Positions 15,100 through 24,072 of a stretch of DNA of 64,000 nt are shown piece after piece. The position numbers were made by a program, and so were the translations under genes. Under the pieces are notes generated by a model. That model had not been told where the DNA came from and made no database searches. It saw nothing but the letters and a program-made list of their open reading frames with translations. The stretch is taken from assembly GCF_051851475.1 (NCBI RefSeq), contig NZ_JBPUSJ010000009.1, forward strand, positions 123,156 to 187,155, given 5' to 3'. Every line of letters starts with the position of its first letter. Positions within the stretch are counted from its first letter, which is position 1. The DNA is from Carboxylicivirga taeanensis. Lineage in GTDB: Bacteria > Bacteroidota > Bacteroidia > Bacteroidales > Marinilabiliaceae.

Positions 15100-15184
15100 T
15101 TAAAATACCTTCTATTGGCAGTCCACCTCACTGCCTACACATTCTACTCATTGGCTGCAGCGTTGCGCCACCTCCATTCTGTGC

Positions 15185-15616
15185 TTATCCAATCAATTCG
15201 GTTTTTAAATTGGTTGTGAAAGCGGTGTTGTCAGCTATAGGACAACGCTTTTCAATTGCGTGCAAGTAGGCTCTTTTCTCCTCGGTCGTCATATCCGCAT
15301 CAATCTCTACGAAAGTTCTTATTTCGACAAAACCGGCACGTCCCTCCTCTGTTTTACCCAGCAAGAAATCCTTATCAATATCTCCTTCCAATTGAACGCT
15401 AATACCTCTAACTGGCAGACGTTGCTGATTAGCAATTATTCGACCAATTGCACAAATACAGGCCGGTATCGAAGATAAATAAATCTCCATAGGATTAGGT
15501 CCTTCATCGGTACCGACCGGTTTTGGTTGATCAACCACAAAGTTATGTGAGCATTGTATTTCAGTGCGAAAGCCTTTGTCCATCTTGGCTCCCACTTTTA
15601 ATGTTGAAAGTGCCAT
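15185..15616 (-). CDS. OsmC/Ohr-family protein
   Basis: 143 residues from MALSTLKVG (ATG 15616); an upstream frame extension adds 11 poorly conserved residues. The first redox Cys lies in SSIPACICAIGRI and the second in EKRCPIADN, the paired peroxidatic and resolving cysteines of OsmC-like proteins. GPNPMEIYLSS is the usual GPxP segment with a nearby acidic residue. The family reduces organic peroxides or has related thiol chemistry in the cytoplasm. Single gene, convergent with queF. Confidence 0.9.
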   Translation of the reverse strand: MALSTLKVGAKMDKGFRTEIQCSHNFVVDQPKPVGTDEGPNPMEIYLSSIPACICAIGRIIANQQRLPVRGISVQLEGDIDKDFLLGKTEEGRAGFVEIRTFVEIDADMTTEEKRAYLHAIEKRCPIADNTAFTTNLKTELIG

Positions 15617-15694
15617 AATACATTGTATTTTTAAATATTTAGCTGACACAAAGCTACATTTAATTATGAACTTATGTTCATTTCAGGCCCTTTA

Positions 15695-16207
15695 TTATCC
15701 CTGACTTTTAACAGCTTTTGGCCCAAGCTCAATCACTTCCATATCTTTAATCTGCTCGCCATCAATTGCGAAACGCAAGGCCGTTCGAACCGCATGAAAA
15801 CCTGATATACCAGCAGCTCCCGGATTTAAATGCAATAATTCGAGTTGCTTATCGTACATCACTTTCAGTATGTGAGAGTGGCCGCTGATAAACAACTTTG
15901 GCGGCCTGCTATAGAGTGTGGCTTTCACCATATTATCATACTTACCAGGATACCCTCCGATATGAGTCATCCACACCTCCACCTCTTCGCACTTAAAACG
16001 CTCATGAGCCTTCAGCTCCTGTCTGATAGTTGTTCCGTCGATATTCCCATAGACCGCCCGCACTTTTTTTAGCTTTCGCAGCTCGTCGAGCACCCGAATA
16101 TCACCAATATCGCCTGCATGCCATATCTCATCCACATCTTTAAATAACTCACTAAATCGCTCATCCAGATACGAATGCGTATCTGACATTAATCCTATTC
16201 TGATCAT
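15695..16207 (-). CDS. YfcE/MJ0936-type metallophosphoesterase
   Basis: 170 residues. All metal-binding signatures are present: SDTH (D-x-H) at residues 8-11, GD in HAGDIGD, GNID (Asn) and the final GHSH. This family hydrolyses phosphodiesters with Mn or related metals. Substrates are usually small nucleotide phosphodiesters, but the natural one is unknown here. Single gene, divergent from ppk1, 78 bases apart. Confidence 0.92.
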   Translation of the reverse strand: MIRIGLMSDTHSYLDERFSELFKDVDEIWHAGDIGDIRVLDELRKLKKVRAVYGNIDGTTIRQELKAHERFKCEEVEVWMTHIGGYPGKYDNMVKATLYSRPPKLFISGHSHILKVMYDKQLELLHLNPGAAGISGFHAVRTALRFAIDGEQIKDMEVIELGPKAVKSQG

Positions 16208-16285
16208 AGTCCTTCTGAAATGTGATAAATCATTGTCAAATCTACCCTATTTTTAATATTTTTAAGCAAGAAGATGAAATAGACT

Positions 16286-18367
16286 ATGCCACTCGAACAA
16301 CAGTTTTTCAATCGTGATATCAGCTGGCTTTCTTTCAACCACAGGGTACTGGAAGAGGCAAAAGATACAAATTTACCTTTATTTGAAAGGCTAAAGTTTT
16401 TGGCAATCTACTCCAACAACCTGGATGAGTTTTATAAAGTGCGTGTTGCCGAATATCGCAATGCAACGCTGCACCCTGAAAGCTATCCGGACATTCCCGA
16501 TGCCAAAGGAGTGCTGGAGGAAATCAATACCATTGTTGGGCAACACTGGATGGAATACAGCCATGTCTTTAAAGGCCAGATACTGCCATTGATGGAAGAA
16601 AAAGGCATTGTGCTGCACCTGGACGGGTACTCCAATAAACCCGAGCACATGCAGTTTATCGATGATTTTTTCAACACGGAACTCATCCCCTACTGTCAGC
16701 CTGTTTTGCTCAATAAGGGCACCAAGAGCTTCATGCGGGATAACCGTCTCTACCTGGCTGTTAAACTGTATCGAAAAAAGAAGAAAGACGCAGATAGATA
16801 CAAAAAACGAAAGGCGCGCTATGCCCTTATTAAAGTGCCCACAAATGATCATCCCCGTTTTATCAAACTGCCTCAGGTTGATAACCAGCACCACTTCATG
16901 TTTCTGGATGATGCCTTGAGGTATGGTTTACCAGAATTATTCCCCGGCTATGACGTAGTGGGAAGCTGGGGCGTGAAAATTGCCCGCAACGCCGATTTAG
17001 GTATTGAAGATGAATTTTGGGGTGATTTGGTAGAAAAAATAAGAAAGAACCTGGCATTACGCAAAACAGGTACACCAGCTGGATTACACCACGACCGGGC
17101 GATCCCTCTGGATGTATTGGATTTTTTAATGAAATCATTTGATATTAAGCCCATAGAACTGGTTGAAACAGGCAGTTACCAAAACCTGCACGACTTCTTT
17201 TCCTTTCCCAACCCCTATGCACCAAATCTTGAGTGGCAGGCACCGAAGCCCATTAAGCCATTTGAGCTCGAAGAGGCCGGTTCAATGTTTGAGGCCATCA
17301 AACGAAAAGAGCGCGTGTTGCACTACCCTTACCACTCGTTTGACTATGTCATCCAGTTTTTAAGAGAGGCTGCCACCGATGACAAAGTGGATGAGATTAA
17401 GGTGACGCAGTACCGTGTTGCCAGTAACTCAGAGGTAGTTGGTGCATTAATTTTTGCGGCCCATAACAAAAAGAAGGTCACCGTTTTTGTGGAGGTGAAA
17501 GCCAGGTTTGACGAGGAAAACAACCTGTATTTTGCCCGCCAAATGGAGAAAGCCGGCATCAAGATAATCTACAGTATACCCGGACTGAAAGTACATGCTA
17601 AAATGGCCTTAGCCATTCGCCGATCCAATGGCGTACGCAAACGTTCTTTTGCCTACTTAAGTACGGGTAATTTTAATGAGAAAACGGCCAGGCTATATGC
17701 CGATCATGGCTTTTTTACGTGTAATGATGCCTACCTCGATGACATGGAAGCCCTCTTTAATTACCTCGAGGACCAAAGTGTGAAACCTAAGCTCAATAAG
17801 CTGTTAATAACGCAAATCAACCTGCGCAAGCAGATAATGAAACGCATTAACCGCGAAATTGAACTGGCCAAAAGTGGCAGGGAAGGCTATATCCTTTTGA
17901 AGATGAATGGCATTCAGAACAAAAACCTTATCAGTAAGCTTTATGAGGCGAGCCAGGCCGGCGTTAAAATTGATTTAATTGTCAGAGGCATCTGTTGTTT
18001 GGTTCCCAATCAACCCTACAGCGCCAACATCCGGGTTTTGCGATTAGTAGACAGCTATCTGGAGCACGCCCGCATTTGGGTATTTGGCAATAACAATGAT
18101 ACCGAAATGTTTTTATCATCGGCCGACTGGCTGAATCGCAATATCAACAGACGCATCGAAACAGCCTTTCCGATTGAACAGCCGGAACTAAAAGCAGAAA
18201 TACTAACCATGCTGGAAATGCAACTAAGAGACAATGTAAAAGTTAGAAACATCGACGAGCACCTTAATAACGTGCGCGTTGAAAGCAATAAAAAACCATT
18301 GAGAGCTCAACAGGCATTTTACCAATATTTACTGCAACTTGATAAGATTGTGCGCAAAAATTCATAA
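16286..18367 (+). CDS. ppk1: Polyphosphate kinase 1
   Basis: 693 residues, normal family length. It begins FFNRDISWLSFNHRVLEEA, the typical N-terminal domain, followed by the head domain and two phospholipase D-like C-terminal domains. The autophosphorylated His is in LKVHAKMALAIRR and the second conserved His in YLEHARIWVFGN. Arg and Lys residues around FVEVKARFDEENN bind phosphate. The enzyme makes polyphosphate from ATP at the membrane. It is followed 23 bases later by a SixA-like phosphatase, a frequent neighbour, so the two form an operon. Confidence 0.97.
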   Translation: MPLEQQFFNRDISWLSFNHRVLEEAKDTNLPLFERLKFLAIYSNNLDEFYKVRVAEYRNATLHPESYPDIPDAKGVLEEINTIVGQHWMEYSHVFKGQILPLMEEKGIVLHLDGYSNKPEHMQFIDDFFNTELIPYCQPVLLNKGTKSFMRDNRLYLAVKLYRKKKKDADRYKKRKARYALIKVPTNDHPRFIKLPQVDNQHHFMFLDDALRYGLPELFPGYDVVGSWGVKIARNADLGIEDEFWGDLVEKIRKNLALRKTGTPAGLHHDRAIPLDVLDFLMKSFDIKPIELVETGSYQNLHDFFSFPNPYAPNLEWQAPKPIKPFELEEAGSMFEAIKRKERVLHYPYHSFDYVIQFLREAATDDKVDEIKVTQYRVASNSEVVGALIFAAHNKKKVTVFVEVKARFDEENNLYFARQMEKAGIKIIYSIPGLKVHAKMALAIRRSNGVRKRSFAYLSTGNFNEKTARLYADHGFFTCNDAYLDDMEALFNYLEDQSVKPKLNKLLITQINLRKQIMKRINREIELAKSGREGYILLKMNGIQNKNLISKLYEASQAGVKIDLIVRGICCLVPNQPYSANIRVLRLVDSYLEHARIWVFGNNNDTEMFLSSADWLNRNINRRIETAFPIEQPELKAEILTMLEMQLRDNVKVRNIDEHLNNVRVESNKKPLRAQQAFYQYLLQLDKIVRKNS

Positions 18368-18390
18368 AACAGACATTAACGAACGCAGCC

Positions 18391-18894
18391 ATGAAAACAC
18401 TGATATTAACCAGACATGCCAAAACGGAGCAACTTGCTTATAACAGTTCCAAAAGCGACTTTGAACGGGCTTTAAAACCCAGAGGTTTTAACGATGCCAC
18501 CATAGTAGCGAGCGACATGGTGCAACGCCTTATTAAACCCGATTTACTCATTACAAGCACGGCCAAACGAGCAGAACAAACCACAGAAATATTCGCCGCT
18601 GCTTTTCACATTGATAAAAGCAGCGTTAAGCACGAACAATTTTTATACGACGGCTACACAACATCAGAACTGCTTAGTTATTTGGCACAATTCCGCGACC
18701 AGCATGAATGCATCATGATTGTTGGGCATAACCCGGAAATTGCCATGTCTGCCATCACCTTAACAGACAGCGACTACCTGCACTTTCCTACTACTGGTAC
18801 CATTGCTATCGCATTTGATGCGATTAACTGGGAAGATATCAATGCACGGGAAGGTAAAATAAAGTGGTTTACCAGTCCGAAACTACTCAAATAA
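18391..18894 (+). CDS. sixA: SixA-type histidine phosphatase
   Basis: 167 residues. TRHAKTE near the start is the RHG-type catalytic motif of the histidine phosphatase superfamily, with the second His in IMIVGHNPEI and Arg in TSTAKRAEQT. Length and motif spacing match SixA proteins, which remove phosphate from histidine. The physiological target in this phylum is not known. It lies in an operon with ppk1. Confidence 0.88.
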   Translation: MKTLILTRHAKTEQLAYNSSKSDFERALKPRGFNDATIVASDMVQRLIKPDLLITSTAKRAEQTTEIFAAAFHIDKSSVKHEQFLYDGYTTSELLSYLAQFRDQHECIMIVGHNPEIAMSAITLTDSDYLHFPTTGTIAIAFDAINWEDINAREGKIKWFTSPKLLK

Positions 18895-19100
18895 ATCACC
18901 GTTTCTAAAACCTCCAAATTACAGAGTCTGTAGTTGTCTATCCTAACTTTAGAACCATTGGACTCACAAAACTAACAACCTGTCTGCGCAAAAAAAGGAA
19001 CAAAACAAATCTTTGGTGCGCCACCTTCCCTTTCTAATATACGTCGACACCCTGCTTTTAAAGTGTCGATGAAACACAGCTGATTGGGCGTTATTTTTAT

Positions 19101-19131
19101 TTTGTCTAAATAAAATATTTGCATATTTTTG
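19101..19131 (+). promoter_or_regulatory. Near-ideal Bacteroidota promoter
   Basis: TTTG at 19101-19104, then 19 bases, then TATTTTTG at 19124-19131: consensus -33 and -7 at consensus spacing. Transcription should begin near 19138 on the plus strand, where no plus-strand gene follows for 8 kb. Confidence 0.7.
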
Positions 19132-19137
19132 CCCATA

Positions 19138-19210
19138 TTACCAGTACTTACAATTGCAATAGCCATAATGAACAAAAAAATGCCGTTCAATGTGAACGGC
19201 ATTTTTTATT
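19138..19210 (+). ncRNA. Candidate small RNA
   Basis: Bounded by the promoter just upstream and an intrinsic terminator (AATGCCGTTCA / TGAACGGCATT then a T-run). Length about 70 bases. An ATG at 19168 opens a short frame, but it runs through the terminator stem, so a coding role is less likely. The start is estimated from the -7 element. Confidence 0.4.
19179..19210. terminator. Bidirectional terminator after mnmA-alaX
   Basis: AATGCCGTTCA / TGAACGGCATT with a 3-base loop, T-run on the right and A-run on the left. It can end the minus-strand mnmA-alaX transcript and any plus-strand RNA. Confidence 0.85.
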
Positions 19211-19236
19211 TTTATATCGAATGTCTTCAGAATAAC

Positions 19237-19680
19237 TCACTGAGGCCTTTTCAGCTTAAAACGTATACGTAATACGCCTTCAGCAAATGAAGTTGAGCCC
19301 ATTATAAACTCTCCTACTTCTCTCGTATTACCTACATGCTCGCCTATGCATGGACACGCATCGTAATCACCTACTCTTACTATTCTAATTTTATCGCCTT
19401 CAGGAACATCTGGCAACCTGCTTAAATCAAACCATACAGAAGCTTCTTCACGCGTCACCACCTCCTCTGTAACATCTAACTGCCGCAAGAGTACCTCATT
19501 GACTTTTTGGTGTATTGCCTGCTCCTCATCGGCCGTTAAAGACCGCTTAAAATGGTAGTCGCACTTCGATTTCTTACGTTCCAGGTGATTGGAAAAAGAG
19601 CGATCACAAGCAAATAGCTGAACCATGGTCTGATTCAGCACATGCTCTGCGGTATGCATTTCTGGATTATAACTCTTCAT
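19237..19680 (-). CDS. AlaX-like aminoacyl-tRNA editing domain protein
   Basis: 147 residues. It resembles the free-standing editing domain of alanyl/threonyl-tRNA synthetases: zinc ligands His-x3-His in MHTAEHVLNQ and Cys-x3-His in CPCIGEHV near the C-terminus. Such proteins hydrolyse mischarged tRNA(Ala) in the cytoplasm. The start ATG lies 2 bases after the mnmA stop, so both genes form a tight operon concerned with tRNA quality or modification. Confidence 0.85.
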   Translation of the reverse strand: MKSYNPEMHTAEHVLNQTMVQLFACDRSFSNHLERKKSKCDYHFKRSLTADEEQAIHQKVNEVLLRQLDVTEEVVTREEASVWFDLSRLPDVPEGDKIRIVRVGDYDACPCIGEHVGNTREVGEFIMGSTSFAEGVLRIRFKLKRPQ

Positions 19681-19682
19681 GA

Positions 19683-20885
19683 TTAAGAAATTACACCAGA
19701 CCCAATGAGTTCATCACCATCGTACCAGGACGCAAACTGCCCGGCCGTAATACCCCTTTGCGGATCATCAAAAACCAGAAACATGCCATTTTCACGCAGG
19801 TGCAATACACCTTTTTGGAGAGGTTGACGGTAGCGGATTCTCAAATTTAATCGCCGCGATTCGCCAACCTGCATGGCCAAATCTTCGCGAACCCAATGAA
19901 TTTCATCGGGCAAAATACGTAATACCTTTCGAAACAAACCCGGATGCTCTTTACCCATTCCGGCATACACCTGGTTGTATTCCACATTTGTGCCAATAAT
20001 AAATAACGGCTCGGGAAAACCACCTATATTTAGTCCTTTACGCTGACCAATGGTATAAAAATGAGCGCCATTATGATCGCCGATTTTCTTTCCATATTTA
20101 GGATGGAAGGCATAAGCTTGCGATAACTCTTCCAAATCAGAATCAGCAGGATGAGCCCCCTCCGCTTTGCTCCAGTCGCGCTCAAACAGTTCACTCTCTT
20201 TATCAATAATAAAAACACGTCCTTTCTTAGGTTCGAGTTTTTGTTGCAGAAAAACGGGCAGGTCTACCTTGCCAACAAAACAGATGCCTTGCGAATCCTT
20301 TTTATGCGCTGTAATTAAATTAAGCTCATTGGCAATGCGCCTCACTTCGGGCTTAACAATGTCGCCAATCGGGAACAAAGCTTTGGCCAGTTGAGCCTGG
20401 CTTAGCTGACACAGGAAATAGCTCTGATCTTTATTATCATCACTTCCGGCCAGTAATCGATGCACCTCTTTACCGTCAATCTCAACGGTTTCTTTACGGC
20501 AGTAGTGTCCGGTCGCCACATAATCAGCACCCAGCTCCAGAGCTTTATCCATAAAGACATCGAACTTAATTTCCCGATTACAAAGCACATCCGGATTTGG
20601 AGTACGGCCTTTTTCATATTCAGCAAACATATAATCCACTACCCGCTGACGATAGAAATCGCTTAAGTCCACCGTGTGAAACGGAATTCCCAGTTTCATT
20701 GCTACGGCCTTGGCATCAAACTGATCATCGAGCCATGGACAATCGGCCTTTAGCACGCCGGTTGTATCGTGCCAGTTTTTCATAAACAGACCTATCACGT
20801 CATACCCTTGTTCCTTCAGGACATAAGCTGCAACACTGGAATCAACACCCCCTGACAGGCCAATTACGACTTTCTTTTTCTGCAT
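19683..20885 (-). CDS. mnmA: tRNA-specific 2-thiouridylase
   Basis: 400 residues. The PP-loop GLSGGVDSSVAA lies at residues 9-20. Catalytic cysteines are visible in NPDVLCNREIKF and SQGICFVGKVD. The C-terminal half contains the GQRKGLNIGG segment and a beta-barrel ending in FDDPQRGITAGQFASWYDGDE. MnmA thiolates uridine 34 of Lys, Glu and Gln tRNAs using sulphur passed by a persulphide relay. A strong AAGGAG ribosome site precedes the start, stronger than most in this window. Confidence 0.97.
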   Translation of the reverse strand: MQKKKVVIGLSGGVDSSVAAYVLKEQGYDVIGLFMKNWHDTTGVLKADCPWLDDQFDAKAVAMKLGIPFHTVDLSDFYRQRVVDYMFAEYEKGRTPNPDVLCNREIKFDVFMDKALELGADYVATGHYCRKETVEIDGKEVHRLLAGSDDNKDQSYFLCQLSQAQLAKALFPIGDIVKPEVRRIANELNLITAHKKDSQGICFVGKVDLPVFLQQKLEPKKGRVFIIDKESELFERDWSKAEGAHPADSDLEELSQAYAFHPKYGKKIGDHNGAHFYTIGQRKGLNIGGFPEPLFIIGTNVEYNQVYAGMGKEHPGLFRKVLRILPDEIHWVREDLAMQVGESRRLNLRIRYRQPLQKGVLHLRENGMFLVFDDPQRGITAGQFASWYDGDELIGSGVIS

Positions 20886-20916
20886 CTAATAATCTCCTTT
20901 CTTGCAAATTAGCGCA

Positions 20917-20924
20917 CAAAAATA
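20917..20924 (-). promoter_or_regulatory. -7 element for mnmA
   Basis: Minus-strand TATTTTTG, 31 bases before the mnmA start. No clear -33 element. Confidence 0.45.
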
Positions 20925-20973
20925 CGATTTTTTATTGACTAAGCAGAACCCATTAACTCTATTTAAATAGCAC

Positions 20974-21007
20974 AAAAAAAGCCACTGCATACAAAATACA
21001 GCGGCCT
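20974..21007 (-). terminator. Terminator after dnaN
   Basis: Minus-strand stem GGCCGCTG / CAGTGGC with one mismatch and an AT-rich loop, followed by a 7-base T-run, 22 bases after the dnaN stop. Confidence 0.8.
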
Positions 21008-21029
21008 TTCTATTTAGTACAAACAAATA

Positions 21030-22157
21030 TTATACGTTGATCATCATTGGCATAAGCAACATCAGTTCATCTTCATCTTCCCCATTTTCAAACGGTAAAA
21101 GAATACCGGCTCTCGATGGATCCGAAAGTTCCAGAATGACATCTGTTGAGTTTAAGTTACCTAAAATATCAGCTAAAAACCCTGACTTAAAACCAATCTC
21201 CATGTCATCTCCTTCGTACTGGCAGCTTAAACGCTCGTGAGCCGAAATACTGAAATCGATGTCCTGTGCCGACACCACCATCTCGCCTGACGTTAGCTTT
21301 AGCTTAACGAGGTTACTGGCTTGGTTGGAAAAAATGGACACGCGCCCTAAGGTATTATGAAACTCATTACGATCAATGATCACTTTATAAGGATTATCCT
21401 GCGGAATAACTGCATTGTAACTTGGGTAGTTACCTTCTACCAAGCGACACACCAATTTATAATTTGGCAAGGTGAAAAAGGCATTTTTATCATCAAATTC
21501 GATAACCACTTCACCACTTTCTTTTGGCAACACATTTTTTAATAACCCTGCTGGTTTTTTAGGCAGAATGAATGAAGCCGAAAAATCAGTTTTCGCATCT
21601 AGCCGCCTGTAACGAACCAGCTTATGAGAGTCAGAAGCCACAAACGTTAAGTTTTCTGGCGACAACTCCACCAAAATGCCATTCATTACCGGACGTAATT
21701 CATCATCGGCGGTGGCAAAGAGGGTTTTATTGATACCTGCCTCCAGTAGATCAACAGGCACCTGCAGGTTTGAACTTTTGTCAACATCCAGCTGCGGCAG
21801 CTCAGGGAAATCTGCTCCATCCTGCCCAACAATACTGAATTTACCCTTTTCCGTAATGATATTAACCCCGAAAGTATCCATGTTAATATCAAAGTTCAAA
21901 GGCTGCTCAGGAAATTTCTTTAATGTTTCCAACAATATGCGTGATGGCAAGGCGATGATTCCTTCTCCATCGGCGTTGTCCAGTTCCAGCGAAGTTACCA
22001 TAGTAACCTCAAGATCCGATGCCGTTAGTACCAGCTTATTGTCTTTCAGGTCGAATAAAAAGTTATCGAGGATAGGCAATGTGCTTTTATTGCTAATCAC
22101 ACGACTAATAGCTTGCAGGTGCGCTAGTAATTCTGTACTGGAAACAACAAATTTCAT
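21030..22157 (-). CDS. dnaN: DNA polymerase III sliding clamp (beta subunit)
   Basis: 375 residues, normal length. It begins MKFVVSSTELLAHLQAISRVISNKSTLPILDNFLF and ends LLMPMMINV, near the usual C-terminal peptide-binding cleft sequence. Three repeated clamp domains of about 120 residues are expected; the central RYRRLD and C-terminal DILGNLNSTDVILELSDPSRAG segments match. It forms the ring that holds polymerases on DNA. Its clients in this window include DinB, which carries a clamp-binding QIRLF, and DnaE. Not next to dnaA or recF here. Confidence 0.97.
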   Translation of the reverse strand: MKFVVSSTELLAHLQAISRVISNKSTLPILDNFLFDLKDNKLVLTASDLEVTMVTSLELDNADGEGIIALPSRILLETLKKFPEQPLNFDINMDTFGVNIITEKGKFSIVGQDGADFPELPQLDVDKSSNLQVPVDLLEAGINKTLFATADDELRPVMNGILVELSPENLTFVASDSHKLVRYRRLDAKTDFSASFILPKKPAGLLKNVLPKESGEVVIEFDDKNAFFTLPNYKLVCRLVEGNYPSYNAVIPQDNPYKVIIDRNEFHNTLGRVSIFSNQASNLVKLKLTSGEMVVSAQDIDFSISAHERLSCQYEGDDMEIGFKSGFLADILGNLNSTDVILELSDPSRAGILLPFENGEDEDELMLLMPMMINV

Positions 22158-22183
22158 ATGATTATTCAGTTATTAGTTTTTAT

Positions 22184-22191
22184 CAAATATA
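22184..22191 (-). promoter_or_regulatory. -7 element for dnaN
   Basis: Minus-strand TATATTTG 26 bases before the dnaN start; -33 unclear. Confidence 0.45.
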
Positions 22192-22361
22192 TCAAAAAAA
22201 CAGCTAATTAAACGTTTTCACCTGTTCTTTTAGATGAAACGATTCATAAGCTGCAAGATACTAAAAAACAGTGCTTATCAAAATAGTCTTCCAACTAACT
22301 TTTCAGTAGTTATTAACAGCCTTTTAAAATAATTTATCTTGCTTCAGCGTGCTAATATCAC

Positions 22362-24056
22362 CTATCTCCCATAACGCCGATGGCGGAAATAAATGAATAA
22401 AACACAACACACAATTACGAGTAAAACAGGCACGGCTACGTTTAAAGATTTCCACCAAAGGGTGCCCTCAGCCAGCTTCTGCTTATCCAGCAAACGCAAT
22501 GTGAGGTGACGACCTCTTAGTTGCATCCACCCCTCATCATCGCACAAATAATTTACCGCGTTGATAATAAAGTCTTTGTTGCCATACACCTGCTCGGAGC
22601 CTTCATCGAAGCCCAAGGGTAAAATTTGAGGATTGGCAGACTTAAAGCGCACCTGATTTCTAATAATATCTCCGTCGGCCACTACCATTAGCCGCGTCGC
22701 TTTACTTTCGGTTAGTACGCGCTTAACGGCCGATAAGCCTTCAGGCACCTGTCGATTCGTAAAAACCGATGGAAAGACACCTTCCTGAACCAAAGCCACG
22801 GTTTGGTAAGGCGCGTTAAACGCCTCCTGGCGGGGTGGTTTATTAATGTCAGCCATCGTAATAAACACGGGAGTTTGATTCACTTTAGTATATTGAGAGG
22901 AACGCAATAAAACCTGTCGCTGCAGTTTTAAGCCCACTCCCACCGTATCTATCGTTCCGGTAAAACCGCCTCTTACCAAGTTAATATTGCGCGTGACCGG
23001 ATGATTTTGTGCTGAGGCCAATAAAGGACTATACAGCCACGGAACAGGCACTAGCTGAGGTGGCCCTTGCGGACGGGCATTCATTAGAATGCGACCGGCT
23101 TGAACATCTTCAATAAGCACCGGGTTTACCCTTACTCCATATTTAAAAAGTTGGTCATCCAAATTCACGTCGTTATACAACCCAATGGTTTGAGGAGCCT
23201 TTCGCAAGCTATCCAGCGTTACATTCACCGCATCAATCAGGTATAACAAGCGGCCACCCCGCATGAGGTACTGGTCCAGAACAAATTTATCTTTTTCTGA
23301 AAATGCTTTGGAAGGTTTGGCAATAATAACCAATTCGTAAGGATCCAGAACCGAAGCATCATTACCGATTTGCCCCCGTTCTACCTGATAGTATTCAGAG
23401 AGCGCATCGGTGGCTTCAATTACATCCAGCTCATCCAATTCGCCATGACCTTCTAAAAAAGCAATGCGCGGCTTATCTTCAACAGATAATCGCTTAAAGG
23501 CGTTCGTAAACTTGTACTCCAGACTTTCGATAGATATATTGATATTCTCTAATCCGCTGCGTGATGGCAAGTTCTCCAGTAAGTTGACGCCAATAATTCG
23601 CTCTTTGTAGTACACCAATGCGTATGGAAACACAAAGGACTGTATCTGACGACCATCTTCTGCTGTTTCAAAAACTGTTTGCGCTTCAAACCCATATTCA
23701 GCCAGTTCCTCAAGCAATGCTTTCTTTTCTTTAGCACTTTTTTCATCCGGATTAATGAACTCAAACTGCATACTGCGACCGGCTTCAGCTTTTAGCTCCT
23801 CCAGCATTTCTCTGGAGGCATTGGATAAACGACTAAACCCACTGTTTAAAGAGCCTTCGAGGTAAACCTTGACGTATAATTCTGAATCAAGATCCTGCAT
23901 AAACTGCCGCGTTGTATTAGTGAGCGTATAGCGTTTTTCGGAGGTGAGATCGATGCGAAAAAACACTTGATGACTTAACCAGGCGATTGCAACCATACCG
24001 AAAAAAACAATCAGCAATTGAACCGCTTTATTAGAATGATTTAGACTTACACTCAT
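22362..24056 (-). CDS. gldG: Gliding-associated ABC transporter component GldG
   Basis: 564 residues. One transmembrane helix lies near the N-terminus (LLIVFFGMVAIAWLSHQVFF) and one at the C-terminus (VAVPVLLVIVCCVLFIYF). Between them is a large periplasmic domain with LPSRSGLENINISIESLEYKFTNAFKRL and HGELDELDV, typical of GldG/ABC-type uncharacterised transport proteins. It works with GldF (permease) and GldA (ATPase) in Flavobacterium gliding. In other Bacteroidota the trio persists without proven motility. gldF lies 16 bases upstream; no gldA is in the window. Confidence 0.93.
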   Translation of the reverse strand: MSVSLNHSNKAVQLLIVFFGMVAIAWLSHQVFFRIDLTSEKRYTLTNTTRQFMQDLDSELYVKVYLEGSLNSGFSRLSNASREMLEELKAEAGRSMQFEFINPDEKSAKEKKALLEELAEYGFEAQTVFETAEDGRQIQSFVFPYALVYYKERIIGVNLLENLPSRSGLENINISIESLEYKFTNAFKRLSVEDKPRIAFLEGHGELDELDVIEATDALSEYYQVERGQIGNDASVLDPYELVIIAKPSKAFSEKDKFVLDQYLMRGGRLLYLIDAVNVTLDSLRKAPQTIGLYNDVNLDDQLFKYGVRVNPVLIEDVQAGRILMNARPQGPPQLVPVPWLYSPLLASAQNHPVTRNINLVRGGFTGTIDTVGVGLKLQRQVLLRSSQYTKVNQTPVFITMADINKPPRQEAFNAPYQTVALVQEGVFPSVFTNRQVPEGLSAVKRVLTESKATRLMVVADGDIIRNQVRFKSANPQILPLGFDEGSEQVYGNKDFIINAVNYLCDDEGWMQLRGRHLTLRLLDKQKLAEGTLWWKSLNVAVPVLLVIVCCVLFIYFRHRRYGR

Positions 24057-24072
24057 AGGATACTATCAGAAT

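Larger units (their letters stand above)
18895..19236. other. Intergenic region with candidate short transcript
   Basis: No convincing protein gene. It contains a small palindrome ACAGAGTCTGT (18921-18931), a hairpin TCGACAC / GTGTCGA (19044-19069), a well-formed promoter (19101-19131) and a terminator (19179-19210). These last two could define an RNA of about 70 bases. Confidence 0.6.

Noticed and set aside
18972..19202. 76-codon minus-strand frame in the region after sixA
   Set aside because: It overlaps a consensus promoter and terminator, has no family features, and its start lies in the terminator stem.
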